Origin: Candidatus Aenigmatarchaeota archaeon
GTDB taxonomy: Archaea; Aenigmatarchaeota; Aenigmatarchaeia; QMZP01
Assembly: GCA_030666115.1 (NCBI GenBank)
Contig: DAOUYM010000005.1
Location: 1-22,228, forward strand
Direction: 5' to 3'
DNA: 22,228 nt
Below are positions 1 to 7,050 of this stretch, piece by piece (position 1 is the first letter of the stretch; each line of letters starts with the position of its first letter). The position numbers were made by a program, and so were the translations under genes. Below the pieces are notes generated by a model. The model saw nothing but the letters and a program-made list of their open reading frames with translations. It did not search any database and was not told where the DNA came from.

Positions 1-258
1 GAACCTTGGGGCTGACATTGGATCATTAACCATTATGAACATCGGTGAATCCTTGGTCCATGTCTGATATTCCGGGGCTTTTACGAATCTGTCATACCCC
101 ATCGTCATCATCGCACGGACAGCGTTATCCCATGCCTCACCCAAACTCTTACCATTAACAACCAGCGGCTGGTAGGGATTCTTCCCGCCCTGGCTCCCGC
201 CCTGGCTCGTGTTCTGATCATTCTGATCGTTGGTTTGATCTACTCTATTCTCATCCAT
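1..258 (-). CDS. Thymidylate synthase-like protein, archaeal type (partial, N-terminal 86 residues)
   Basis: The reading frame is open from the ATG at 256-258 to the left edge, so the C-terminal part is missing. A good SD (AAGGAGTGA on the minus strand, about 264-272) precedes the start. The first 25 residues are rich in Asn, Gln and Gly and contain an SQGG repeat, so they are probably disordered. The folded part has SLGEAWDNAVRAMMTMG followed by a stretch ending in VNDPMSAPRF. This resembles, from memory, the start of archaeal thymidylate synthases, where a 'LGEAW' helix precedes a strand ending in DP..EPR. The catalytic cysteine region lies outside the window. The gene is 31 bp downstream of the MtrA-DUF4346 fusion and probably cotranscribed with it. 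That pairing supports the assignment, because DUF4346 is known from thymidylate synthase contexts. The call is moderate because only about a third of the protein is visible. Confidence 0.55.
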   Translation of the reverse strand, partial: MDENRVDQTNDQNDQNTSQGGSQGGKNPYQPLVVNGKSLGEAWDNAVRAMMTMGYDRFVKAPEYQTWTKDSPMFIMVNDPMSAPRF

Positions 259-289
259 ACTATCACTCCTTAATTCTCTGAACGGTGTG

Positions 290-1558
290 TTAAAATACCC
301 TTGACATTCCCCTGTCCCTGAGAAAGGCCCTGAACTCGTGATCAGGGTTCGTTGCATCGGCCAGCTCTATCTCCCTGTATCCCTTGTAATATGTCAGTGT
401 TCTTCCTTTTGGTTTCTTCTCAGCCTCTTCGCGTGCCGAGACTGATTCAGCCAATCTCCTGACCCTCTCTTCCATTGATATTTTTGGCTTCTCTATCTCT
501 GGCTTCTGGACAGGATTCATTGGAACCGGTCCTGGTATTGATGGTCTCTCCTGTTCTGGATCGGGTTTCCTGGTTTCCTGTCCATCCCTCTGGAAGGATG
601 GTCCTAAACTTGGATTGCTGGCCTGGTTACTGGCCTGGTTGATGTCCTGGCCGTTGTCCTGACTGGTGGGTTGGTTGCTGACCTTTACGTGTGCGTCCTG
701 CTCGTAGTCCAGGTTGTTCAGCATCGCGACCTCTGCCCTTGCAAGCTCTCTTCCCAGATAAGCTGCATGATCCTGTCTTGATATCAGGCTGTTCTTTATG
801 ATATGATGATACATGTCCTCTGCTGACTTTCCTGTTATTCTTACTCGTATGTTTCCCTCGTTGCTGTGATGCTCTGCAATGATCTCTCCTTTCTCCGTAT
901 CCGGGCGTATGGTGAAGAATCCCTGCGGGTCCTTCTCCCACTCGCTCACTGGATGGGTTTCTGCACTGCTCTGTTTTATTTCTTCCTCCATATTCATAAC
1001 CTCCCCCTGGAACACACCAGGGTTATTATCAAAAAGCTCATTAACCTTCACAAGTATCTTTGCCCTGTCCTCCTCACCTGACATGTCAATGGGCTCAACC
1101 TGTTCCCTGAATCTTTCTATCTCTTCTGGCTTTAAGTTCTTTAGTATGGGCATACCGCCCTTTGCTCCTATAATCCTCTTCTCTGCATCTATCCCGTTGT
1201 CCTTGAGTGACTTCACTGCCTGGCCCACGAAGTGTCCATGCGACTCCTTTCCGCAGAAGATGATGTACCTGATCTTCGGGTTGGATATCGTGTTCTTGAT
1301 TATCTTCTCCACTCCCAGGTTCTCTGTGACGCACTTCCCTTTTATGGCTATCCTGTCCAGCGGAAGGTCCATCTCAACAGAGGCCATGGTGCAGACAGCA
1401 ACAGGCGACTCTGTATTGCCGACCTTGTACCTCCCCTCAGCAACCGGCCACTCCTTCGAACTCTTCGAATCTTTCGGACCATCCGAACTGTCTGGACTGA
1501 CGGCTTTTTTCGATTGGACCAAGCCATCGTTCGAATTGTCTGGGCTGGAATCTGACAT
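290..1558 (-). CDS. MtrA-like corrinoid-binding protein fused to a DUF4346-type domain
   Basis: 422 residues. Residues about 36-190 match subunit A of tetrahydromethanopterin S-methyltransferase: EWPVAEGRY, ESPVAVCT, GKCVTENLGVEKII, a conserved GHFVGQA and IIGAKG. His109 in ESHGHF lies where methanogen MtrA has the histidine that ligates the cobamide cobalt. Residues about 203-290 match DUF4346 (DPQGFF, HAAYLGRELARAE). A Gln/Asn/Pro-rich linker follows (about 293-365), then a charged C-terminus. The hydrophobic C-terminal anchor of methanogen MtrA is absent and no other mtr gene is present, so this is probably a soluble methyl or corrinoid carrier rather than part of the sodium-pumping complex. 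Position before a thymidylate synthase-like gene suggests one-carbon or pterin metabolism (inference). No SD is visible. TTTAAACTTAAA at 1582-1593 puts the transcription start close to the ATG. Confidence 0.82.
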   Translation of the reverse strand: MSDSSPDNSNDGLVQSKKAVSPDSSDGPKDSKSSKEWPVAEGRYKVGNTESPVAVCTMASVEMDLPLDRIAIKGKCVTENLGVEKIIKNTISNPKIRYIIFCGKESHGHFVGQAVKSLKDNGIDAEKRIIGAKGGMPILKNLKPEEIERFREQVEPIDMSGEEDRAKILVKVNELFDNNPGVFQGEVMNMEEEIKQSSAETHPVSEWEKDPQGFFTIRPDTEKGEIIAEHHSNEGNIRVRITGKSAEDMYHHIIKNSLISRQDHAAYLGRELARAEVAMLNNLDYEQDAHVKVSNQPTSQDNGQDINQASNQASNPSLGPSFQRDGQETRKPDPEQERPSIPGPVPMNPVQKPEIEKPKISMEERVRRLAESVSAREEAEKKPKGRTLTYYKGYREIELADATNPDHEFRAFLRDRGMSRVF

Positions 1559-1581
1559 GCAAGATAATTGGATATTATTAA

Positions 1582-1593
1582 TTTAAGTTTAAA
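1582..1593 (-). promoter_or_regulatory. TATA box for the MtrA-DUF4346 gene
   Basis: On the minus strand TTTAAACTTAAA is centred about 29 nt before the start codon at 1558. No SD lies between, which suggests a leaderless or nearly leaderless transcript. Confidence 0.5.
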
Positions 1594-1733
1594 CAGGAAC
1601 AATGCAAAAAAACATCGGAATTAAAGGTTTAAATTACTTTCTGTTAACCACTATACAATAGTATAATTATCCAAGGATTATCCCAAATCACTCCCTCAAC
1701 ATCACCATCATATTCGCAAAAGACATTCAAAAT

Positions 1734-1744
1734 AAAATATATAT
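1734..1744 (+). promoter_or_regulatory. Candidate TATA box of the ubiquitin-like operon
   Basis: The best TATA match upstream of the operon is AAATATATATC preceded by an A-rich BRE-like stretch. Transcription would begin near 1768, leaving a leader of about 175 nt before the first gene. A weaker alternative lies near 1808-1815 (CTTATACA). Confidence 0.4.
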
Positions 1745-1814
1745 CTGATTGAGCAAAGCTCAGTGAGATTATCCGCAGAATCGGTTCATAGGAAGCCAGT
1801 ACCAAGGCTTATAC

Positions 1815-1877
1815 ATGTGGTTAAAAAAGCATAAACGAGACTGGATCTGGATTTTCTTAGATTTTATTCTATTCTGA
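1815..1877 (+). CDS. Possible 20-residue leader peptide, basic then hydrophobic
   Basis: ATG at 1815 opens 20 codons to TGA at 1875-1877. The peptide starts MWLKKHKRDW and continues with Trp, Ile, Phe and Leu, a basic head and an aromatic hydrophobic tail, as in small membrane peptides. AAGG at 1804-1807 is a weak SD at a suitable distance. It lies in the leader of the ubiquitin-like operon before a weak hairpin and T-run. A frame this short can arise by chance and no homologue is known to me, so this is tentative. Confidence 0.2.
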   Translation: MWLKKHKRDWIWIFLDFILF

Positions 1878-1945
1878 TTTTGGCTTGTTAAGACTTTGGT
1901 TCTGTCTTTTGCGTTTTTTCTACTAAACTATTGAGGAGGATTAAA

Positions 1946-3748
1946 ATGAGCAGTTATCAAACTTTTTGGGACGATGAACTTCATAAGAAGTTCGCTTCAA
2001 ATGTCTCCTGGACATTCTTACTGCATTTTAATGTAGTGGATTTTGTGAGAACTCCAAAAGGGGAATATAAACATCTAAAACAGTACCTGGTGGAGGATAT
2101 GCTCAAAAGGAGACAGATGGTTGTTTTTTACGACAGGTCAAAAGGAATACATTTCTTTAGGCCTGAGATGGAAACTTGCTTCATTCAACTCTTAGGATTG
2201 AAACCTCCAAAGGGCCAAGAAAAGGTTACTCTTCCCAGGGACCCTGCCCTTGCTTTACCGTTATTGGAGGAATTCATCAAAATTTCACCCGAAGAAGCAG
2301 CAAAAAAGTTTCCTGATCACTTCAAATCGGATAAACCCTTTGGTGCACTGATCATGGGGTTTTCAGAAACATTTGCTCCGGATGGAGCGATCAATTCACA
2401 GAGCACTGAAGACAGGACCAGCATTGTTACGATCTCCAGGTGGGCCAGAAATGTGAAGATAGAAGAATCGGGCAATATCATCATTATGATGACAGTGAAT
2501 AAAGAGGATGTCTCGAAAACCATCAGAACAGCAACATCAAATATCGAATGCATAAAGGTGCCGCTTCCGAATAAAGACCAGAGACTGGATTACATAAAAC
2601 ACCTGACCAAGGACAAAAGATTCAAAAAACTCAAACTCAAAATTGATTCTGAGAATTTCGCAAACCACACATCTGGTCTTGCACTTGTCTCCATAGAGGA
2701 CATTATCAAAAGAGCCACCCATGACAAAATTAAAATTGATGTCGATTATATCTGGAAAAAGAAGAAAATGATACTCGAGAACATGGGTGGTGGTCTTATT
2801 GAGATCATCAAACCGAGATGGGGGTTCAATGTGATAGGCAACCTTGAAATCGTTAAGAATTATCTGATGTTGTTGTCTAAATCTATACGTAGAGGCGATT
2901 TCTTCAGTGTTCCGATGGGAATCCTCTTGCTCGGTCCCCCGGGAACAGGTAAGAGTGTGATTGTGGAGGCATTTGCAAAAGAGATAGGCTTTGCTCTTGT
3001 AAAAGTTAAATCCCTCAGAGATCCCTATGTTGGTGTGTCAGAAAGGAGACAGGAGTTTGTTTTCCATATACTGGAAGCCCTTGCACCGGTCATTGTGTTT
3101 GAGGATGAGATTGAAGGGAAACACATGGCCCGCGGAAGTTATCATTCTGGTGATTCTGGTTTAACATCCAGAATGAGTGCTAGGAGAAGGGAATTCATGG
3201 GTGACACAAGACATAGAGGGGACATCATCTGTATAGGAGCCACGAACAGACCAGATCTCATGGACGAAGCAGATCTGAGAGAGGGCAGGTATGATGTGAA
3301 GATTCCATTCATGATCCCGAAATCCGCTGAAGTAAGAGCAAATATCTTCAAAGCGATCCTGAGGAAGATGTCTATAGATGGGGAACTGCAAGGTAAAGAT
3401 TTGGACTATAAAATCTCTGATAGCGAATTATTGCAGTTAGCGAATAAAAAGCAACTCAAAGAATCAACTGGTGCTGAGATTGAATCAATTTGCCGCAGAG
3501 CATGTGAGATTCGTTCTTTCAATGAAGATGGTACTCTAAGAAATAATCATGTAGCTCAAGCGATAAAAGAATTCATACCCTCCCGTGACGACGAATCGTA
3601 TGAGTTTATGCAAATGCTTGCATTACAGCTGACAAATTTCACATCACTGATACCAGAAGAATACAGAAAAGAAGCGGAAAAGATAAGGAAAAAGGCTGAA
3701 GAAATCAGAAAGAAAAAGAAAGAATTCGCTGAAGAGAAGTGTCTCTGA
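1946..3748 (+). CDS. Tandem AAA+ ATPase (degenerate N-terminal module, active C-terminal module), predicted unfoldase of a ubiquitin-like system
   Basis: 600 residues from ATG 1946, chosen because GAGGAGG at 1933-1939 is a perfect SD for it; an in-frame TTG at 1931 overlaps that SD. Residues about 15-270 look like a degenerate AAA module without a Walker A motif. The C-terminal module is complete: GPPGTGKS (330-337), Walker B with DE at 387-388, sensor-1 region GATNRPDL, and arginine fingers in LREGRYD. The pore loop is DPYVGVSERR, close to the aromatic-hydrophobic-Gly pore loops of substrate-threading unfoldases. A degenerate plus active pair recalls Ycf46-type proteins. The tail (about 565-600) is Lys/Glu-rich and probably a coiled coil. 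It ends KCL, so there is no HbYX proteasome-docking motif. First gene of the operon; 11 nt separate its stop from the next start. Predicted to unfold conjugated or tagged targets (inference). Confidence 0.85.
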   Translation: MSSYQTFWDDELHKKFASNVSWTFLLHFNVVDFVRTPKGEYKHLKQYLVEDMLKRRQMVVFYDRSKGIHFFRPEMETCFIQLLGLKPPKGQEKVTLPRDPALALPLLEEFIKISPEEAAKKFPDHFKSDKPFGALIMGFSETFAPDGAINSQSTEDRTSIVTISRWARNVKIEESGNIIIMMTVNKEDVSKTIRTATSNIECIKVPLPNKDQRLDYIKHLTKDKRFKKLKLKIDSENFANHTSGLALVSIEDIIKRATHDKIKIDVDYIWKKKKMILENMGGGLIEIIKPRWGFNVIGNLEIVKNYLMLLSKSIRRGDFFSVPMGILLLGPPGTGKSVIVEAFAKEIGFALVKVKSLRDPYVGVSERRQEFVFHILEALAPVIVFEDEIEGKHMARGSYHSGDSGLTSRMSARRREFMGDTRHRGDIICIGATNRPDLMDEADLREGRYDVKIPFMIPKSAEVRANIFKAILRKMSIDGELQGKDLDYKISDSELLQLANKKQLKESTGAEIESICRRACEIRSFNEDGTLRNNHVAQAIKEFIPSRDDESYEFMQMLALQLTNFTSLIPEEYRKEAEKIRKKAEEIRKKKKEFAEEKCL

Positions 3749-3759
3749 GGAGGGCCAAA

Positions 3760-5190
3760 ATGTGGTATTTCATAGAAAAAAATATTTCTAGTCAACTGTC
3801 TGATGCGGGTATCCCTGCAATGGAACATACGATACGTAGACCGAAGGAGGTCGCGGGTACAATATTCCAGGGATCCTACCTGAACGAAGTCCTTGAAATC
3901 CTCAAAATGAATCCGGATAGTGTTAAGGTAAAGGAAAGGGAAACCGATGACAAGAAGATCCGTATGATTGAAATTGTGAATGAAGGAGTATCAGAAAAGA
4001 ATCTGAATGGGAAAAGGAAAGAATTTGAGACAAACCAAAAGAAGATTAAGAAAATGTACCTGGCGGCACTAAAGACCGTGTTTTCGAAAAAAAGTAGTAT
4101 GTGGGGATATGATGAATATGACCTATCCGATTCTCTTTATAGGTTTGTCAATGAACTGAGAGAAGCCCATAATGACATGGCTATCAATTACAGTGTAGAG
4201 AAACTCTCCAGGGAATTTGGCAGGTTATGGAAAATCCCCGAGGTTAAGAGGGTCAAGGTCACAAGACAATACCTGAAGGTTACTCTGCGCGTGGGTATTC
4301 TTAAAAAATACAGAGTCAGAATTCCGCTGTTCGGTAATAGATCAAGCCAAATAAGAATCTTCAGGGCACTGTTCAGCATAAGACCTGAATGGGTTTATCC
4401 TGCACATTCTAATTATGAATGGGGATATGTGTGTTTTGGTAATATGGAAGATAATGTTCATGGCAACCTCAAGAGGGGCGAGTTAGCTGCTCTCGTTAAA
4501 ATGATTATCATATTCATTGATAATGGTGTCAAGGCGAGATTTGGTAACCGTTATGATAGAAAAGGTATTGAGGTCTGGAAAAAGAAACACATCTTTGATC
4601 CCATAAAACTCATCAGGAAACTGATTTCCATAAGGAGCAAGAAAAGGTACATTAGATTGATGCGAAGGGCATCGAGAGAGAAAAGAAACCAGATGATCAA
4701 CAAAATCAACTCAACTCGCGAATCCTTAACTGATTCATGTGAATCTCTCATAAGATTGTATAGAAAGAGAAAGGGTTTAACGAAAATCAGTCCTAAAGAA
4801 GCCAAAAAACTTGAGAGTAAATGGTCAGAGGATTTTGATGGAATCATTTCCAACAAGGACATTGATTTCATTGATGTTGAGGATTCTGTGGTGAAAATAT
4901 TCACTAACCCCATCAGTACCGCTGATGAGGATCCTGTTGATCTCGGTACTTTCAAGACTTCCCTTGATATACACGATGGTGGTATAACAATAGAGAATCT
5001 CACCGACAGGAAGGAAGAATATGACCACCCCATTATCATGGATGGTTTTCCATACTTCGATGCTGATTCCTGGCTCAGTATTATAAAACTTGTGGCCAGG
5101 GTGGAAATTCCAATGTTAATTAACACTATTTTGGGATACCTTCAGTATATTGATAATACGTTGGTTTCCCCTGATATGTGGAAAAAATAA
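3760..5190 (+). CDS. Putative E2-like protein with two UBC-fold-like domains, one keeping a candidate catalytic cysteine
   Basis: 476 residues from ATG 3760, supported by GAGGAGGG at 3747-3753; an in-frame GTG at 3739 lies inside the previous gene. I recognise no named family. Residues about 158-260 show alternating hydrophobic strands, then YPAHSN, then WGYVCFGN and a long helix. This follows the E2 pattern of strands, 'HPN', 'G.vCl' and helix, with Cys225 (codon 4432-4434) in the E2 active-site position. Residues about 367-470 repeat the pattern: strands, then HPIIMDGFPYF and helices, with no cysteine, as in an inactive UEV-like copy. The region between and before them is charged and helical, very rich in Lys and Arg. 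Position between an AAA ATPase and JAMM, E1 and ubiquitin-like genes strongly favours an E2 role. The similarity was judged by eye, so a structure prediction is the decisive test. Confidence 0.6.
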   Translation: MWYFIEKNISSQLSDAGIPAMEHTIRRPKEVAGTIFQGSYLNEVLEILKMNPDSVKVKERETDDKKIRMIEIVNEGVSEKNLNGKRKEFETNQKKIKKMYLAALKTVFSKKSSMWGYDEYDLSDSLYRFVNELREAHNDMAINYSVEKLSREFGRLWKIPEVKRVKVTRQYLKVTLRVGILKKYRVRIPLFGNRSSQIRIFRALFSIRPEWVYPAHSNYEWGYVCFGNMEDNVHGNLKRGELAALVKMIIIFIDNGVKARFGNRYDRKGIEVWKKKHIFDPIKLIRKLISIRSKKRYIRLMRRASREKRNQMINKINSTRESLTDSCESLIRLYRKRKGLTKISPKEAKKLESKWSEDFDGIISNKDIDFIDVEDSVVKIFTNPISTADEDPVDLGTFKTSLDIHDGGITIENLTDRKEEYDHPIIMDGFPYFDADSWLSIIKLVARVEIPMLINTILGYLQYIDNTLVSPDMWKK

Positions 5191-5206
5191 ACAAAGAGAG
5201 GATAAA

Positions 5207-5884
5207 ATGGATATTAAAATCGAAAAAATTATTTTTACTGAAAAACCCCGGATCTCTGAGAGGATAAAGGTTATCAAGACACCGTTTCCTGTTATCCTTC
5301 CAGAGGCCTATCAGAAACTTGTCCACTTCATTAAGATGTATCCGCATGAAATCTCCGGGCCGGGCAAGGTTAAACTACTCGAATGGGAAATCCCGAAAAT
5401 GGGTATAACCTTCGGCTCAAAGGGACAAGAAGAGGTTTTTGATGTCTATTCAGTACTTCTTATCTATGACATATTCACAGTGAAAACCTTCAATCTCCCC
5501 TCACATACTGATGCCCAGAAAGGTTTCACTGAACTGTACCAGAAATTGATAGCAGAGGGGAAGAAGGACGAGATCGATGATTTGCGGCTGTGGTGGCATT
5601 CCCATGTTGATGGATCTACGAAATGGAGCGGCGAAGATGACGATACCATATTCAATTTCGATTGCGATTACATGATCTCAATTGTTGGGAATACAAGGCA
5701 GGAATTCAGAGTCCGTATCGATAACTACTCCAGTCTCAGAATAAGCATCGATGACCTTCCATTCCCGGTGTTCTGCACACTGGAAGATGATCCCATGAGA
5801 AAGGAAGTTGAAGAGCAGATCAAGAAATTCGCCAAAAGGGATAACGTGTTCACAAGAACCATCGGGAAAATAACCAAACCGTGA
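5207..5884 (+). CDS. JAMM/MPN+ (Mov34/JAB) metalloprotease, predicted Ubl peptidase or deconjugase
   Basis: 225 residues from ATG 5207 with SD AGAGAGGA at 5195-5202. The JAMM zinc motif is complete: LWWHSHVDGSTKWSGEDD has His131-x-His133, seven residues, Ser141, two residues and Asp144. Glu48 in YPHEISGPG is a suitable catalytic glutamate ahead of it. In this family zinc is held by the two histidines and the aspartate. The enzymes cut the isopeptide or peptide bond after the C-terminal Gly-Gly of ubiquitin-like proteins, and related proteins include Rpn11, archaeal HvJAMM1 and bacterial JAB enzymes. The last gene of this operon encodes a modifier with five residues after Gly-Gly, so this protease probably matures it, removes it from targets, or both. 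It is 16 nt after the E2-like gene and 8 nt before the E1-like start. No signal peptide, so cytoplasmic. Confidence 0.85.
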   Translation: MDIKIEKIIFTEKPRISERIKVIKTPFPVILPEAYQKLVHFIKMYPHEISGPGKVKLLEWEIPKMGITFGSKGQEEVFDVYSVLLIYDIFTVKTFNLPSHTDAQKGFTELYQKLIAEGKKDEIDDLRLWWHSHVDGSTKWSGEDDDTIFNFDCDYMISIVGNTRQEFRVRIDNYSSLRISIDDLPFPVFCTLEDDPMRKEVEEQIKKFAKRDNVFTRTIGKITKP

Positions 5885-5892
5885 GGGTTAAG

Positions 5893-6588
5893 ATGACTGA
5901 TACAGACGCTCAAAGATTTATTCGCCAGTCCGATATTGTAAAACCGGAAGAGTTGAAAATCCAGATTATAATAATCGGACAGGGAGGTATTGGAGGGCCG
6001 GCCGCACTCGCGCTTTCGAAAATGGGATGCAGTCTGATAATGACATATGATAAAGATAAATTCGAGGCGCATAACATACCCAATCAACTCTGCCGAGAAG
6101 ATGACATCGGAAAACCAAAAGCCGAGGCTGTCAGAGAAATTGTGAAGGATTTCACGGGTGTGGAAATAGATGCCAGGAACGAGGAGTATAAAGACCAACC
6201 GCTTTCAGGAATAGTTATTGCTGCTGTTGATAGTATGAAAACCAGAAAAATCATATGGGAAAATGTTAAATCCAAGCCACAGGTCAAATTATTCATTGAT
6301 GCCCGGATGGGTGGCGAAGTGGCAAGGATATGTTCCATTAACCCATGTGACATGGATGATGTTGAATTCTACGAGAAGACATTCTACTCAGATGAAGAAG
6401 CAGAAGAAATGTCCTGCACAGCAAGGAGTGTCATATACAACGTTTTTGGCCTGGCAGCCTATATTTCGGTACTGGTAAAAAAGAAAGTGAAGGGAGAAAG
6501 GTTACCAAAAGAGATCATAATCGATTTCTCCAAGCCTGTTTTGGTGGTTTCTGATTTACCATCTGATAAAGATAAAAAAAGAAAATAA
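5893..6588 (+). CDS. ThiF/E1-like activating enzyme
   Basis: 231 residues from ATG 5893, with SD GAGGG at 5883-5887 overlapping the JAMM stop; an in-frame GTG at 5881 is less likely. The Rossmann nucleotide loop is IIIGQGGIGGPAA (Gly-rich residues about 30-36), followed by acidic Asp53 in YDKDKFEAHN and an NIPNQLCRED segment in place of the usual N-x-x-R-Q. VIAAVDSM matches the ThiF 'D..D' core. Cys175 in MSCTARSVIYNVFGLAA is placed like the catalytic cysteine ahead of the last helix in small prokaryotic E1 proteins. No CxxC pairs exist, so the structural zinc of MoeB/ThiF is absent. The predicted reaction is ATP-dependent adenylation of the ubiquitin-like protein's C-terminal glycine and thioester transfer. 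It is shorter than MoeB or UbaA and lies between JAMM and Ubl genes, which favours conjugation over sulfur transfer. Confidence 0.82.
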   Translation: MTDTDAQRFIRQSDIVKPEELKIQIIIIGQGGIGGPAALALSKMGCSLIMTYDKDKFEAHNIPNQLCREDDIGKPKAEAVREIVKDFTGVEIDARNEEYKDQPLSGIVIAAVDSMKTRKIIWENVKSKPQVKLFIDARMGGEVARICSINPCDMDDVEFYEKTFYSDEEAEEMSCTARSVIYNVFGLAAYISVLVKKKVKGERLPKEIIIDFSKPVLVVSDLPSDKDKKRK

Positions 6589-6602
6589 AAAGGAGGCCGA
6601 CT

Positions 6603-6941
6603 ATGGCTGAGAAATTATTAGAAAAGGATGTTCCCAAAGAAGGTGAGGGAACAGACAAAAAGGCCGGATTCGTTCAAGAAGAAAAAACAGAGGAAAAGAA
6701 ACCAGAAATGATTAATGTTACGGTTTCAGAAGTTCCTGGTAGAACAGTTGAATTGCAAGGTGAAAAAGGTAAGTTCACTGTTGGCGATGCCTTGGAACAG
6801 GCCCGGAAGAAAGGACTGAGAATCAAGAGGAAGGACGTCATGCTGGGTAACGAAAGGGTCGATCTCGATGACCAGCTCGAAGATGAAGACGCTGTTCTTC
6901 TTGTTTCCCGGATCACCGGAGGGTTCAAGGTACTTCTGTAG
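6603..6941 (+). CDS. Ubiquitin-like (beta-grasp) modifier with Gly-Gly and a five-residue tail
   Basis: 112 residues; SD AGGAGG at 6591-6596. Residues 1-35 are Lys/Glu-rich and probably disordered. Residues about 37-107 fit a beta-grasp fold of the ubiquitin/MoaD/SAMP type: strand at INVTVSEV, GKFTVGDALEQARKKG for strand and helix, a conserved DVMLGNERVDLDDQLEDED, then VLLVSRITGG. Gly106-Gly107 is followed only by FKVLL, so a protease must cut after Gly107 before activation; the operon's JAMM enzyme is the obvious candidate. It is the last gene of the operon, 14 nt after the E1-like stop. The stop is TAG (6939-6941), and the same frame continues beyond it with a hydrophobic stretch to a second TAG at 7008-7010 (see findings). 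Homology to sulfur carriers means a role in thiolation cannot be excluded. Confidence 0.82.
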   Translation: MAEKLLEKDVPKEGEGTDKKAGFVQEEKTEEKKPEMINVTVSEVPGRTVELQGEKGKFTVGDALEQARKKGLRIKRKDVMLGNERVDLDDQLEDEDAVLLVSRITGGFKVLL

Positions 6942-7026
6942 GCACTTGCAATCGCCGCTGCAACAGGTTGGAGCTTCGCCCTCATTCTTCTGAACAAACA
7001 CGGTTTTTAGATCTCTACTAACACCA

Positions 7027-7045
7027 TGGGTCAAAGGAGGACCCA
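7027..7045. terminator. Short hairpin downstream of the ubiquitin-like operon
   Basis: TGGGTC (7027-7032) pairs with GACCCA (7040-7045) around a seven-base loop. It sits between the convergent operon and smc, just before a longer hairpin, and may assist termination. Confidence 0.3.
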
Positions 7046-7050
7046 ATTAT

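Larger units (their letters stand above)
1559..1945. other. Divergent control region between mtrA-like gene and ubiquitin-like operon (387 bp)
   Basis: No long open frame is present. It holds the minus-strand TATA box at 1582-1593, a small inverted repeat ACTAT-ACA-ATAGT near 1650-1662, a strong plus-strand TATA candidate at 1734-1744 (AAATATATATC after an A-rich stretch), a five-base-pair palindrome TGAGC-AAA-GCTCA at 1750-1762, a possible hairpin AAGCC/GGCTT at 1793-1810, a possible 20-codon leader frame at 1815-1877, and a weak hairpin AAGAC/GTCTT (1890-1908) followed by a run of six T. The operon may therefore have a leader of about 175 nt, unlike most genes in the window. I recognise no known RNA family here. 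Confidence 0.5.

Noticed and set aside
879..1586. 235-codon plus-strand frame opposite the MtrA-like gene
   Set aside because: The minus-strand gene has clear MtrA and DUF4346 homology; this frame has none.
1931..1945. TTG at 1931 as start of the AAA gene
   Set aside because: The TTG lies in the SD region; ATG 1946 has an ideal GAGGAGG seven bases upstream.
3700..3748. Proteasome-docking HbYX motif at the AAA C-terminus
   Set aside because: The protein ends KCL; the required hydrophobic-Tyr-X is absent.
4551..5126. 191-codon minus-strand frame inside the E2-like gene
   Set aside because: Opposite a gene in a tight operon with strong SDs; low-complexity Leu/Ser/Phe composition.
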